The notes: generated by a model not told the origin, from the sequence alone. Positions 44,482 to 59,490 are shown, numbered from the stretch's first letter. The stretch: 64,000 nt of DNA from Dasyornis broadbenti (GCA_013397935.1 VZRN01005892.1:1380570-1444569), one strand, 5' to 3'. Made by a program: numbers and translations.

Positions 44482-47475
44482 CCAGAAACCCAACTGCTTG
44501 GGATTTAGCTCATTTTAGCTTTTTTTATCTGTGGTTTGCTCAGTATACATCATGTTGAAAGCTGCAGGAGAGTTCAACCCTTCTCTTTCAGTCCAAAGAT
44601 TTTAGACTTTTCTTTTAAAGCTTTACTGAGCTTTCAAGGTTTAGGAAATCTACTTAACTGTATGATTTCAGCACTGGTTTTTATTTAGCCATGAATTTGA
44701 ATAGTAAATGTAATCTTGAATTTGGACTCCTGGTGTAGGGACTGTTAACCTCAAAGGGCTCACAGGACATGGTAAGGTCATTACCACCAAGCCCTCTCCC
44801 TGTTGCTAATTGCAACGTTCCAGGCTGTATCCCAGCTGACTGAAAAAGATATCACAGAGGACCACTGCTGTGGAAAATGCTGAGAATTATTATTTTTACT
44901 GTGTGATCATTTAAACAGAACACTCCTGATACAAGGGTTAAGTTTTGGGGCTTTTTTTAATATTCACTACGTCTTACGAAATATTGATTTCAACTTCTAC
45001 ACATTCTGTAGAAGGAATTGATTTTAAAAGATATATTGGCTTAATTCCACTTGGAATTTTTTATAGGCAAAGAATTCAGTTAATACATACTAGCCAAGGA
45101 AAAAAGCCATACTTTATTTTCATAAAGATATACTTTGCTGAAGAGTTCGCTCTTTAAATGCAGATATTTTGGAATCACCTAATTGCAGTGGGTTTTGAAA
45201 AGAGGTATACAATTTGGAGAATTACAGTTATTTAATTTCTCATTCTCAAAAACTGCCATTGGAAGATTATGTTGGACGTTGGTTTTGGCCAAAGCTGCTC
45301 CTTTATTTATTTCTTTGTTTGGATTCTCAATGGATGCCAGTTGATCTAGCTGGATGGTATGGTCTTGGATTTTTATCCAACAGATTTTAAGCATGCCAAA
45401 TAATCTATGTTTATGCTGTTATTGTCCTTATACATAGTAGCCTGAGACTTGGGGGTTCTTTTTCTTTTCCCCTTTCGGAATCTTTGGGAAGGATATTTTT
45501 TCTTCTGTTTTGTCAGGTGGCTTTTCTACAAAGTTACTGAGTTTATAAATGTATAATCGCTATTTGTGCAAAGTAGCTTCCAGTTGTTTGAGAATGTGCT
45601 CTCATTTTCTAGTTTGAAGCAGGTAGGCATTTCAATTATTTTTCTGTATATTTAAAACATATCAGTGCTTCCATGCTTAGTGCCTTGTTTCTTTGCATTT
45701 GGGAAAAGGTGTGAAAATGATCTCTGCAGGGCAGGCAGTGCCTGGTTCCAGCGTGTGCTTGCAGGACACTGTGAACCTGCAGACAGAGCTGTTCAGTGCT
45801 ACCAAACCACGCCTGCCTTGGCAGCCTTCCGTGTCAGTGCCATGTGGACTGTTTGAGAGCAGTTCATGCCTCGACTGCAGATTGTCCTAGCACCACATCG
45901 CTGAGTTCTCTCATGCTGAATACACAATGCAGACAAGATTAGAAAATCTTGCTCTATTTGCACTTTGAAAGTTATACTTCCTTGCAAGTATACACTTAAA
46001 AATTGAGATTTGTATTCCACGTCAGCTGAATGACGTACTGTTTACTAGCACCGCAGCTTAGGGTGTTTTGTTTTAGCAAACCTCGCCTGTGTCTTGGAGT
46101 ACTTGGCGAGCAACCTTAACGTTGTAACAGTTCTAAGTCAATGTCCTGAGTGGAGCTGTTGTCATTAGCAAAAGGATTAATATTAAGTGCCTACCTCGAG
46201 CACACATCGCGCAGTTTGGCTGCCAGTCAAGGAGTTGATGCAGATGTACATTTCTCGTTACTGTAAGTTATTCACCTTCATTCTCTATGTTTGCTTGATC
46301 AGTCAGACGTGTTGGCAATTCATGTTCATGATGAACTGATCATGTTCTTGAATATTCAGATACATTTGAAGTAATGGATGTGTTGGAGGAATGCATGTGT
46401 AAATAAATCAGCTCTGCCGCTTAATGTGTAAGCCAAAGAAGAGAATCAGCCATCAATCATAATCACATATCCAACACCACAATTTGCACAATGAAAGCAC
46501 TGTGCTGCATCTTGCACATACACTGTTAATTAAACTGCTTAATTTAGATGTGGTGGTTTTGTTACTGTTAGCAATGCAAACAGTTGCTTTGAACAGGAAG
46601 GTGATGAGATGCAAAAGGATATTTCTGTGCAAAATGTACAACCTGATGGAAGCTGAAAGCAGATTTGGAAGTTCAGTGTTAGATGCACTATTTCTGCTTA
46701 TGGAACATTAGTTTCTGCAAGTAAGAAAATGTCCTAATATGAAAAGGCTCTTGAAAAGATATCAGCAAAATAGGTGTGTTGTGAATAAAGAATGCTATTT
46801 AAAAGCAAGAAGGAGGAAAATAAGAAAATACGTTATTTTGGGATACAGCATTGATATGCAGAAGCCCTGCATGCAGACCCTGAACTTGAATTGATGTTTT
46901 GACTCCTACTTTGTGCTTCATTCAAACTTATTTTTTAAGATCACTTGCTATTTAATGCAGTGCAAACAGATGTTTTGTATATGTTGTATCATACAAAAGA
47001 AAGTGGAAAAAACCCTAGGATCAGCTTATTTAGAAAGAAATATATATCTATCTTAAAAATGTCATTACTCTTCATAGCATTACTTCTTCATATACAGAAA
47101 CTATACAGAAAAGGGACTCTGTATTAAAAACTAATATCACCTTTTTACGTAATAGTTTGCCTTTACTTGCCGTTAGCAGTATTTTGACTAAAGGTATCAG
47201 TATGGTTGGGTTTATAGTGGTTCACATAAACTTTCTGAAGTCTTCTTGAAAAGTGACAAAAGTAAGAAGGCCTGCTCACTTTGGAGATGTGCTGATTCTT
47301 ACTGTGGGAATATTTCATTTTGATACGATTCAATATCTAAAAGTGTCCTTTAACCAAATGGAAGAAAGTTCTGTGTTGCAATTACTGTAATTTAATCAAC
47401 AATAGCTTGCCTCGTTAGAATTAGTTACAAAAACAAAATTGACCTTTCAGGTGTAATATGTAATACAATCAGGGA

Positions 47476-47498
47476 TTTTTTTTTTTTTTTTTTTTTTT
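47476..47498. repeat. Poly-T run (23 nt)
   Basis: Uninterrupted run of 23 T within the presumed ANO5 3' UTR. No retroposon body was recognised on either side. Confidence 0.95.
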
Positions 47499-47862
47499 GC
47501 AATTCAAATTTGGGTTTTTTTACCTTGGGGAGATTTAGTGTGGTATGTTCTAAGCAAAGGACTGCAAAAGAAGAGTGCTACTATGAGACACTATACTGTT
47601 TTTTCTAGAAAATATTTTTACTGTGCTTTTATTTCTTTACGTAATGCTTTTGGTTTGAGGCAACAGAATGGAGTGAAAATAGATGGACTTTCTGAGTATC
47701 CTACATGTACCACTTGTTTGACTTGTGCTGTCACGTAATCCGAGTGGCGTTTCTGTCTGCTAAGTTTGTTGCTGATGTACATGATACACTAATGTTGGAA
47801 TAAATTTTTTAAACCTTCTGCTAACATTTAATACGCACATTTAATAAGATCTAACTCCAGCA

Positions 47863-47868
47863 AATAAA
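47863..47868 (+). promoter_or_regulatory. ANO5: Candidate distal polyadenylation signal of ANO5
   Basis: AATAAA, followed after about 20 nt by T/G-rich sequence (tttttaatgtgctgtc, ttgtgtgt) suitable as a downstream element. Another AATAAA lies 64 nt upstream (47799-47804). Cleavage would fall near 47885-47895. Confidence 0.55.
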
Positions 47869-47890
47869 GCTGTGCTCATTTTTAATGTGC

Positions 47891-50800
47891 TGTCAACTTG
47901 TGTGTAAAAATTCCAAGAATTCAGAGAGGAGCTGGAGTTCTGAAAAGTCAAATGCCTGGAGAGCCTCCTGGAGAGCAGTATTCCTACAGATTTCTGCAGC
48001 TCATGTATGTCGTGTTCGTGCAGCTCCATTTTCAGCCAGGCTGCTCTTCCCTGCCTTGTCTGGATACAGTTTTTATTCCTGCAATGCCGGGACCTGAGGT
48101 GACTTCTCAAGTTCTCAGTCACTCATGCAGTTTCCACACGCAGCACAAGGGGTTCACATCCATGCACTTTAAATAGCTTTGAACACATAGACTGGGAAAG
48201 ATGGCAGGGCTGAAGCTTTCCCAAGGCACTGGTAAAGTCTTGCTACACACATTTTAATCTTTCTTAAAACTCACTTCTGGGACCAGTGAAGGGCTTTGGA
48301 TTAAATCACAGGGAATCTGGGCTGAAGTTTATGGCTTGCTGTCAATAGATGTTTTTATCTCAGCATATCACCCCTCCCGTTGTACCACATTGTCACAGCT
48401 TTGGGAACAGGGTGATGTGCCAGCCTTGGTAGGTCATTTCCTCTGTAACTTTGAAATCATAAACCAGGAGACGTGCAATAGCAATAAGCAAATTAAAGAA
48501 AGGTATGACACAAATAAAACCTTCGCTGTACTAAACAAGGAGAGAAGAAAAAAAGATCAAAACAAGCAAGGTGTAATTATATATTATGGTACCACCATGG
48601 TGCTCATTACTGAGGTGAGATAGGGCACTTAGGTATCAAAAGGAAAACTAAAGCATTGAAATGGAGAAGAAATTGGTAGCAAAGGAAAGAAAAAGGAGGG
48701 GAAAAAAAGATTAAGGAAGGTGGTGTTGCTGTGCAGGATATAGGGGATATTGATGTATTAAGTTGGGAGTTTTGAGGTGCATTCAAACTTTCCTCTTGGA
48801 GGTTAAACCTTGTGTCCACTGAGTCCTGTGGTAAATGGGTAATTTAAATTTAAAGTTTAATTGGAGATAGATTGTCTTCCAAACCCAATTATATTTTATA
48901 AAAAAGAGTAGGATGGTAGCTTGTGAAACATTCACCAATTCTGGTACAAACCTGGCTCTCCACATGATTAGAAATTGTAGCTACCCTTCAGAAGCCTTAA
49001 TTCCTTCATTAAACTTGTGCAATAAATTAAGAGCTACACCAACATTCAGTGGTTATACTTTCCGGATCAGAAAAATAGGTAAGGCATCTATATCATCTAC
49101 CCAGATTAAAGTGTCTTTCTAAAAATAAATCCATGTTTATTCTATTCAAAGAAAAAAAATTATGGGGCGCACTGAAATAGAAGACGTTTGTCCAACATTT
49201 GTATCTCAAATTGTGTAAGATACGTTGTCTTAGAGGAGTAGAAAAATAAGTAAGCCATTCACCAGTGGATCAGGGGGAAGGAGCAGCAAGATGTGGGAGA
49301 AACAATATGCCAGCATCTGAAGTCTGCAATTTGTTTGAGATGTGTGGGCTCTGAAACAAATAAAATCTTGTCTAAAATTCCTCAAAGTGTTCAAAATTAG
49401 TAGAAAACCAGTGTTTCTGAAAATACTATCTTAGATGTTTAGGGGACACTACTGAGGGGAGGGGTCAGGGGTCCTAATATCTAACAAAGGTGAAGAGATT
49501 GTACCCAGAGAGAGTAAAGGGAGCCCCCACAAAGGACTGACTTAATCCTTCCTTCCTTCCCTAAACAGATGGAAAGAAGGGAAAAAAAGGATGATCATTA
49601 CCATATGAAGGATAACAAAATTATATCCAGACTGTATAAATTACTGCATAACCTCGTTAAACCACAGCTACTTCTTGCCTGCCTGCCTGCCTTGGTAAGG
49701 GTGGTCACAACAATTCTTGGCTTGGCATCCTTGAAAAAGAATAGCTAAATTCAATCTTGTTATTCAATCTCGTTCTGGTTTTAAATAATCTGTTGTCTTA
49801 ACACAACACTTACATCATTCAGATGTTACTCAGGAAGGTATTTTTTAAGCAAGTACTGAGAAATCTGCTGGGAGATGATGAGTAGGATGTGAAATTCAGC
49901 AGCCATATCAATTTTTGGAAGGTGCATACGCACATTCCCCTGCAATAATCGGTGACTCTGCTTTCTCAGTCAGAAATGAGTCAGTCTGAGACATTTGATA
50001 AGGGGAGGATTCTTCTGAATTATTTTTTCAACTCCTCAACAAACCAGTGCTGCTAGCTTGTCAGAAACATTTGTATTTAAATTACTGACTGACCTCGCCT
50101 GGCCCTTGGGTGTTCAAAGCATCCAGCACTATTCAGCATTTCAGTTTTGGTACTGGAAGATGCAGGGGCTGTAGCAACTGCTTCTGTCATCAAGAGGCAT
50201 TAAATAAAAGAGCTTTGTTGTTATGTTGGCCCTTCCTTAACCACAGTAGGTTTGAAATTCTTGATTTTGTGGCTGTGTCTGCCCCACACCATCCTCAGCA
50301 ATTAAAAGCTGCAAAGGTAGAAAAACTCTGGCTCAGATGGCCCCAGGTTCCTTGCATCTCCCGTGCTGGTGGCTTTTACTTATTTTTCTCAGCTGATGCT
50401 TGGTGAAATGTAACACAAATTGTGCTGGAATGTTCCAGCACTGCCTGCTCGATAGCTCTTTTAATAGGTTTTTCAAAAAGGAATAAAAATACTCCAGACA
50501 GAAGGTTTTAGCAGGGAAAACTGCTAGGAAGACTGGGTTCCCTGCCATGTTGCCTCATCACAACAGACAGTTTTGCTGTCAGATTATCTCAAATAAACAT
50601 TTCTGCTGACAGTAGCCCATTACTAGTGCCAGCAAACAGCAATAATACTACAGGTAAGCCTTGTCTCTGGTTGTGGCATCTATTTATTATTCCTCAGATA
50701 AAATTCTGTCTCCATCTATTGTACTATTATTTTCGGATGTGGCCAAGATTTCAACATCTCCGTAACTAAGATCCAGGTTAAAAAGTAAAACAGCTGAAAT

Positions 50801-53800
50801 AGGCGGGCTAAGAGATTTCCATACAGCTCACCATAGAATAGCAATCTGTTAATTTTAGGGTACCTAGAGTTCATGCTGCTCTGAGCAAGCCACCAGTGCA
50901 TTGCAATCAGGACGGATTCCTTGCTTTCCCCTTTTCCCTTTCACGCAGGATTGCTCTCCTCTGTGTCAATGACAGCTTTTCAGCTTCCTCAGAAGCAGCA
51001 AAGGAGGCAATGTGGCAGAGAAGTCTCATATTTTGAGTAAGGGAGCAGGATCCTATGTGTTTCATGGTGAGCAATCGGTGTCCCAGTGCTTTTTCATTGG
51101 GTTTTTGTTTGCGTTTATGTGGAAATAGCAAATAATTCTGTGGCTGCAACCCGCCTGTCACAACAACTCCTGTTTTAATTAAAAGATGCCACAGTATATG
51201 GAGTCACCAGGTACCAGCAAATATCCAGCTTCTTCATCAACTGAAAGTACTCTCTGTGGGATTGGTAAAAAGATGATGATCTAGTTTATGGGGTCACTCC
51301 TGTGATTAGAACAGAGGGAGGTGGCATGGGAAGGGGAAATCAAAGCAGAAAAAGAGCCTGCTTCATATTTTTGTAATAAATTCAAAGTGCTGGGGTTACG
51401 TGCTGAGCATGTGGAGGGAACTGAAAATAGAAAGGAACTATGAAGTCTTCCTTAATGACTTTATCTTCAGAAGGAGGAGGGTGAATAAACAGAAGTGTAA
51501 GTCCTCATGAACCGGAGAAGACAGAAAAGCTGAGGCACCAGACAGGCTTGAAGCCAGAGCTTGTGGTGACATTCTTAATATTCAGGTGTGTAGAAGAAGC
51601 CTTTAAATGTAAATGCTAATGTGTCAGCAGGTCTCCCTGCCTAGGAGAGGGGAGCCAGTTTTATTTGCAGTTAATACAGGAACTGGAAGGGGGCATCCGA
51701 GAGGTTGATCCTGTTGAGAAGGAAAAAGCAGGATCTTCTTTGCTTTTGCACCTGGAAGAAATTAACTGCAAAGAAATCCTTTGGAGTGTTTGCTTCCTTT
51801 TCAGTGCTGGGCAAACCCTGCTTCACATGTGTACACAGAGTAACCAGATGCTTCACAGGGCACAGAGAAGGTCCCCCTTCTCCTGTGCACCCTCACCCCT
51901 GATTGTCACACACCTGTCATGCCAGGGACCAAACTCAGTCCTGGAAACCAAGACAGTCCCAGGAGCAGGGCTTTTCCACAGAGCTTCGGTGTCTGATGAG
52001 GATGGGGCAAATGCTGAGCGAGGGAATTTCAGTCAGTGTCGTATTGAGAACAAATGCAACTTCCTATAAGGCTGCATTGGCAAGCTTCTTCATCCTGCAA
52101 TAAATGCCGATTATTTGGTGCATATTTGGCACGGAAATGCACAGAAATCACAGCCATTCTGAAGCTTTATAATTAAACCTCTAACCTGCAAAAGGATCGA
52201 TGCTGTTCAGTATAAGATGAGAGTGATACCAGATTCTTGTCTTTGGAGAGCATGTTCCTTGATGTCTTTTAAAGCATAGCTTGGCCTGGAGGTGATCTGG
52301 AAGCGCCAGCCCAAAGCAGTAGGTTGGAATTTCTCTCTTGATTTCAGTGCCTTAGATCAGACCACAGTGATTTGTCAGTAAAATGTCAAACACCTAAAAT
52401 AATGAAGACAGTCCCACCATAAATCTGTTGTCAGAACGGGCAATAGTGGTACAGGCAATCGCAGGATGTTCATGGTAACTGCAAGGCAGAGAGGAGACAT
52501 CTGTTAAAGTGGCAACATTTTACTCTGTGGCTCTGCATTTGGATGAAAAACAGGCAGATTTTGGTGGAAATGCAGGTGCCGTCTTGGACGCTGTTCACAA
52601 GCTACAGGGATCATGTAAAATGGTTTCAAGGCTGCAGTAGTCAACTTCCAACCTTGAATATTCTTTTCTTTCAAATGAAACAAAGTAGGCAAAGAACAAA
52701 GCTGGCAGAAAAACTAAAACCTTGACAAAAAATTATGCTTTCAGAATTTTTTTTTTTTTTAAATTGTTCTCTGTCAAGATTTATTTATTTCTTTTATTGC
52801 TCTGATACATCCCAAACACTAAGAAAAATGCCACTGAAAAAAGTTAACATTTTGACCCACCATTTCTGCAAATGAAATTATTCCGTTCGTTTTATTTCCT
52901 GGTTGTTAACAAAATTTTTCTAAAGTACAACTTTTCATTAAGAACAAGCATCAACAGATTTTAAAATGAAAAAGCTTTAAATCATGGAAAAATTTTTAAA
53001 TGGTTATTAAGTATGTTTGGGGAATATTTTAAAATATTAATAATAGAAGTTTACATTACTTTTAGTTATCATCAAAGGCAAAAAGTTTTCTACTTCTTGC
53101 AATTCTCAGCATTTCATCTTGTTCTACAAGAGTGAGTTGCCAGTTTCCACACTCAAGCTGCACTTCAGATACTTGCATGTGTGAGTTGTTGTGTGACCAG
53201 ACAGATTATATTGTGTACAGTCATGTTATAACATTATATCATTAGAATAGAACAGAACAGAACATGGCCTATTCATATTGCCTGGAGAATTAAACTAAGA
53301 CTAATTAATAAATAAAAATTCTGAAAAGCATCAGCTATTTCAATACCATCAAGAAGAACACGTCACTGCACACGCTCAGTTTGCTCAGTCTTCCCTCCTG
53401 ATGCACAAAGAACTTTTGAATCTGATTTCTCATGGAGCAGCTACCGACAAAAACATGAATGGAATTACACTTTGGTCAAATATTTATTAAGGGTATTAGA
53501 ATTGGGCCCCAATGTTTAGCAACATTATCAACTGTTTAGAGTTACTCTAATTTTGAAGATCGTATTTTCCTAATTTTTGTCCCTCTAATCTTTTGTGAAA
53601 GAACAAGGATTAAAATAAGAAAAAGCACAGAGAAGAAGGTGATACAGCTGACCTGTACATCTGCCATTCCACTTGTGCTGATAAAGGGACATTCCTCCAA
53701 ATGCTGGCATCTGTAAACTGCATTTTTTCCTACTGTAGGGAAATGGGGTAGATAAATATGGAGTATTTGGGGAAAAAGCTGATATGTATGTGAAGCAGAA

Positions 53801-56800
53801 AATGCCTTCAGCCCCCCCAAAAAAGCTTAGTGAGGGAATACACTCAGGCTGATAACCTGCCTGTGGTATGGGAAGGGAATTCCAGAACATGAATAATTAT
53901 GAGATTTCCTGCAGAAATGCTGGCACTCATGAGAAAGTCCTGTTGTACTTAAAGTTGTATTCCTTGAGACTGGGTTCAAGCAGAGAAATTGGGGCTGATT
54001 TGTTATCCTATCTGACCACCTCTGTGCCCCAGATGGGTTTAAGAGGGAACCCTCCTCTCTCTTTCCCTCACTTGTCACAATTTTCCACCTCCCTCAGGCT
54101 GTGTGACTGGAAACCCATCCTACCAGTGAAGGATTAACGAGGATCATTTTGAAATCTGTTAGAAGTGCTGGAGAGTACAGGGCAGCTTTTGAAAGACAAG
54201 CAATGGATTGATGAAGCCTTGTGGAGAGCACCTACTCAAGGTACAGGACATGAGTGAAGGAAAGGCGCTCACGGAGATGGGGAAAGCCTGTACTGGGTGA
54301 AGCACTTTGTTGTAATGTTAACCAGCTGCCAAAGTACCTCTCAATGATTTATGATCAGAGAGTGATTAATAGTCTTGTCATACATGGAAAGAAATGGGCA
54401 ACCTGCCAAGGAAATTTGTCTGTGAAAGCAGAAGACCAACTCAGTGCACCAACAGTGACTCAGAAACATGAGACTGATTTAACTCACGGATTCTGTGGAG
54501 ATTTTTATTAAAGATAAGATTCCTCCAGGGAAAGGTGTTTTCATAAGTCAGGGAGGCCTCACAGTAAAGAAGATTTTGGAAGTGAAGAAGACATGACTGA
54601 CAGAATGGATTTTTGGGGACTACTTGCTTTCCAGCCATTCAGTTTTGGGATATGTATTTATTTCAGAGCTTTGATTACTAAACGATTATTCTTAGGAGAA
54701 AATAAAAAAAAAAACATGAACCCTGTTGTTCTAAAGGCACTAAATCTAGCCTTTGTAATGCTTCTGATGTGTTCAGCACTTCAGAAGCCAGAAGATACCC
54801 ATGAAAAAAAGGAAAATACAACATCATGGTAGGTGTGAATTTTGGATGAATTGGCAGTCTCAGACCAATTACTGGATCCATCAAAACAAAAGAAAACAAA
54901 ACTAGTACATAAAAGTCTCTCTGTCATAAGAAGGGAAAGAAGATGATCTATAAAAAAAAAAAACATTCCAATCACTGTAAGAAAATTTTGGTTCTTTGTT
55001 CTGGAAATAGCCACAGTGACTTTATTGGAATTATGTACAAAGCAAGGTCTACAGTATGGAACTGCAGGAAAATATTAAGTGAGAGAGAACAAGAAAACAA
55101 ACAACTAAATTTAACAGGTTGTGTGTTGCAGACATGAATTACCTGGCTGCAGCCCCCAGGGTGTGAGCTTAGGACATCTGGCAAACAGCAACGAAACTGT
55201 GCTTGCAGCCTCCCTCTTCTTACACATTTGTTCCTGTTTCAGTCTTGGCCTTTGCTTGGCTGTAGCATAATGGTCATTTTTCGTGGATAAAGCAGGCTTG
55301 ATAGCTAAGGAATGCCTGCTCCTCAAAAGGGCTTCAGAACAAACAAACGGTAAGACGATTTTTTGAGAACCTGGCACCACTTCTGAAAGGAGAGCATAGG
55401 GAATGTGAAAATTGTATGGAATCTTTCTCAGCTGGTAGAATGCCATGGGCACATTTAAATTAGTTCCATACAAATCGGCAAATCCTAAATTCCTCTTTAT
55501 GCAGAATATCATGCAGAGATATGCCTCTTGCTCTGCTAGGTAGGAACACAGTCCAAGCAGAGACTTTGGCATTTGTCTCTTTCCTCCTTCCAGCTGTTAT
55601 TTTTATAATAGATTGAGAAGTTTCCCTAGCACTAAAACAGAATAAATAGCATTGTCTTATAAGAGCTTTCTATCTACACTTCAGTATTTGGCTTTGGCAA
55701 ACAGAGTGGGATCCCTGGATCATACACCACAGCACACAGAGACAGCGCTAATGGCAGTGCTGATCACTTCTCCAGCTCTGGAAAGAAAAAAAAACCAGTT
55801 AAGAACTGCCCATGAAAGAGTGCCCTTTGGGTAGAAAAGGGAAGCAACCAGCAAATTTGCCACAAGAGGAGCCAGAAAGTGCCTCAGCTACAGAATGGGT
55901 TGAAATAATCAGATGTAATGCAGTGAAATTCCATGGTGAAGGCCCAGCAGATGTCAACTTTTAAGATGAGGGGTGTTGGAAAGAAAACCAAAAGACAAAA
56001 ATGCTTGTCCTGGCTTGCAGGATGAAAACACCAGCTTAAGAGACAGACAAGGAAATCCTGAGCCTGGTAAGGAAAAAAAGGTTCAACACAAGACTTTTGA
56101 AGTGCTTGAAGTTCCAAGTCTTGCAAATAGGCCACTAAATATGTAATTAAAATTCACCTCCCCCGTAGAAGAAACCCTGGAATAGCTAAAGACATCAGAA
56201 CTGGTCACACAGAGACTGAGTCACACAAAAATCAACAGACTTCCTCCAGGGGAATCAGTTAGTTGATCTACCAGATCTGTGATGATTTATTCATAACAAA
56301 CAATAAGAAGAAAATAGATGTAAAATATTTACACTTAAACCCAGATTATAAAATGAAATGCACATGAAATCTGAGCTCAATGGTGACATTTAGAAAAGGG
56401 GTCTGAATCAGGAACTTGATATTTTTAGTTACATTTAGAGATCACAGGTATTTTTAAATGGATAGGTTGAGTTGAGTGCTTTGGCCTGAAGTAATCTATC
56501 TGTTACATCCTGATCTTCCGCCCTCCCCTGTGGAACACAATGCAATCACCACTGAGGTCATTAGCAGTGCCCTAAAATAAAGCAGATATTTTCCTGTCAT
56601 CTTAATTTATGTGCTGCTCTAATATTTCTGGGGGAGAAGGAACATCTTATGTGTTCCACAAATCATCAAGAATAGCATTTCTGTCTTTTGACTCCCTTTA
56701 AATCTTTTACAGTCTTTGGTTTTCCTTTGCATCTTGTGGTAAGAACAAGAACATCTGGACTTTTCTGGCTTCAAAGCCGTGGCCGTGTTCTCCAAAGAAG

Positions 56801-56992
56801 GCATCTAGCACTTCTGAAGTATTTATAAAAGAGGCAAGACCTTGTGGTTTAGAGAAGCACACACATTGTACCTCAAAAGATGCAGCAATTTCAAAGATAG
56901 CTTCTGCTATTAGTGAAACATGAGATCAGCACAACCAACAGCATCTAACACCAATGGGTTTGGTCCTATTTTCTAATAAAATGAGAATTATA

Positions 56993-56997
<5 letters not shown>
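47891..56997. other. Intergenic DNA downstream of ANO5
   Basis: AT-rich to moderate-GC sequence without a recognisable gene. Open frames such as 51665-52069 (+) and 55111-55572 (-, 153 codons) have no recognised family and no splice context. Small simple repeats: CCTT at 49548-49561, CCTG/GCCT at 49676-49693, AGAAC at 53247-53265. Confidence 0.65.

Positions 56998-57035
<38 letters not shown>
56998..57035. repeat. (GT)19 microsatellite
   Basis: 38 nt of uninterrupted GT dinucleotides, likely polymorphic in length. Confidence 0.97.
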
Positions 57036-57037
<2 letters not shown>

Positions 57038-57369
57038 ATTTCCCTTCACAATTGCTTTTGAACCCATTTTGGCCCAATTTGGCAGAAGCACAAATGTGCC
57101 AGGATTATGAGTTCCCTACAATTTTCAGAAAAAACAATTTACCAAAAGCAGTTTTGTAAAGGAAAATCAAAGAAGCACAGTAAAGCAGAAGGAAAAGGCA
57201 CGCTGATGACATGAAAGGACTAAGGATGCTGAGAGGAAAGCACTGGAGAAACGCAAGGGAGGACCTGAGTTCTGATAGATCCTGACCAGGGCCTGATGTA
57301 AGGGCAGGGCAGTAGAAAACCAGGGTTCCTGAGGACAGGAAGCCTCAGGGAGTCAATGCATTCATTAAC

Positions 57370-57424
57370 AGCTGGGCTTAATGACCTTAGAGGTCTTGTC
57401 CAATCTTAATGATTCTATGATGCT
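57370..57424 (+). mobile_element. CR1 LINE 3'-tail fragment
   Basis: Reads taatgaccttagaggtcttg, then tccaatcttaatgattctat, the sense-strand CR1 terminus ending in the octamer-like ATTCTATG. Sequence before about 57360 is not clearly CR1, so this is a short, truncated copy. Confidence 0.82.
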
Positions 57425-59490
57425 ACATTTCTGATGCTCACAGAACAAGCAGTATTTGATTTTACATTATGAATACAATGATGGGAGTATTTTTATTAAA
57501 ATATGAGTCATTTGAAGGCATGTTAGCATTGTTCACTTGGATTAGTGTTACCTGATGCAGATGCAAATGTATGACACAAGAAACCTGCAAAGATTTCAAA
57601 TATTCCTGGTTTGGATACATATTGGAGACAGTGATTTTAGGCTAATTGCAAGGAAATTCAAGAGATTAAATGTCTTAAATTAATCTTGAATTCTTGTGAT
57701 GGTTGTCAGCTTGTCAAGAAATGAAACTAAAGAAGAAAATATGGGATGAATGAAAGTCTCCCTCAGATGCAAAACACGGCTCTTTCTTGGGAAAGCATGA
57801 CAAACACTTTCTACAGACTCCACCAGCCCCAAACATCAACTAAACACGATTGCTTCTTGTTTACTTTTTGCTACAGCTATTCTCATTGTCTCGAAATTCT
57901 TCTACAGAGAAAAGTTATGGTTTGGCACTTGAAAATACGTAAATGAACTTAGATTACTGGAACCTGTTCTGGCAGAGTCTAGGGGTGGAGGTGCAATGTA
58001 TTGGGTCTCTGTATCACTAGAAAATTATATTTGTGGACATGTATTCCAATTACAGTTCTATGTATGTCTTTCTCCTTAGAGAACCAACTTTATGTGTAAT
58101 AGAATCTACACACACTCTTCCTACACAGCATTTAATGTATTTTGTGTTAACCTCGTCTATTGAAAAATCAATATGTATCCTAAAGAAGGATAATCAAAAA
58201 ACAATTGAGGCACATTAAAACTGAGTGACGAATTTAGGCTGTGATATCAATCTCAGACCCAACATGGTAGTGCAGGGCCTGCCCCATCACCTCAGATGTC
58301 AGCTTGCTGTTGCACCGAGCACAATTATTTCCCAAATATCTATTATGAGTTTTGTTCGATTGTTTTCCCCCACCAGGAATAGTTTCCTGATCAAATTATG
58401 TATCTGATGTTACTTTTGGTATTTCTTTAAGTGATTTTCTAGCAAATGAAAGCATATCGTAGATTTAAGCCCTGTTCAGATCAGTGCAACTTTTGATGTG
58501 AATCAGTGGAAATTCCTCCCCAAACGTCTCTTAATACATTTTAAAATAATGCTAAGAGACAAGTCAACAGAAAATAAAGTACTACTGCAGAAGCTTATAA
58601 AATCTGCTTCTGATTTTCTAATTCTAGCAACAAAAAGTCACTATAATATAGCCTTCAATTTCTACATTTCCCACAAGTTTTCTCACATGCAGTGAAAAGA
58701 GACCTGACTGCCACTGAGACCAAACTGCCTCTTGCATGAAAGCCTTTTCTAAGCTGTTAAACAACCCAGTGATGGCCATCCTGGAATAATAATGTAATGA
58801 CAGATTAATGACAGAAAAAAAGATCATTAATCATCGTAGTAATAAAAGATAGGATAATGTGCTGCAATCACAAATCCTTGGCTAAATTCTGTTATGGGTA
58901 ATTGCATCCCACTCACCAAGTGTTGCAGAGCTGTCTTGGGTGCTGAGAGAATTGTGGCTGTGTCTCAGCCCCAGAGGTAGGAGAGGAGAATTTCTGTCTG
59001 TGTACCATGACAGATGGCCTCCAGTCCTTTGGGATCCTTTGCATGTAACTCATGGAACAGTACTGGAATTCAAAGGAACAGATGTTCCTGTAATATGTGG
59101 GAAGAGTATAACCATCTCCATTTACTTTTAAGCTAAATGTATTCAATGCTGTTAAATTTCTCCACAGATATATCAGGAAAAAAAAAAATTAAAATATCAT
59201 TGCTTTCATGATTTAAAAGGCATTTGCTATTGGGTGGATTTTTATTAGTTTGTTGGTTTTTATTTTTTCTAAATCTATCTGCTAATACTAAAAACAAACT
59301 AGATTTTAGACAGGAAAGGGAGGATGGAGGAAACAAATGAATCTTTTCGTAACACAACAGAAAAATTTCCAGCCATGGAGTAGTCCTAAACAGTAACTGC
59401 AAATCATCTAGTGATTATTTTTTTTCACAGTGAAATCTGCAATACCAATAGAACATATTGACTGCAATTCTAGTCCTTTAATGGCTTTTA

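Larger units (their letters stand above)
44482..47890 (+). other. ANO5: Probable ANO5 3' UTR
   Basis: About 3.4 kb of AT-rich, non-coding sequence after the stop, comparable to the long ANO5 3' UTR in mammals. AATAAA signals occur at 46402, 46784, 47799 and 47863; the last has the best surroundings. It contains a T23 run (47476-47498). The 3' end is inferred. Confidence 0.6.

Noticed and set aside
51665..52069. 134-codon + strand open frame downstream of ANO5
   Set aside because: No recognised domain; likely chance.
55111..55572. 153-codon minus-strand open frame in intergenic DNA
   Set aside because: No recognised family, no splice or promoter context; length is within what chance allows over 64 kb in six frames.
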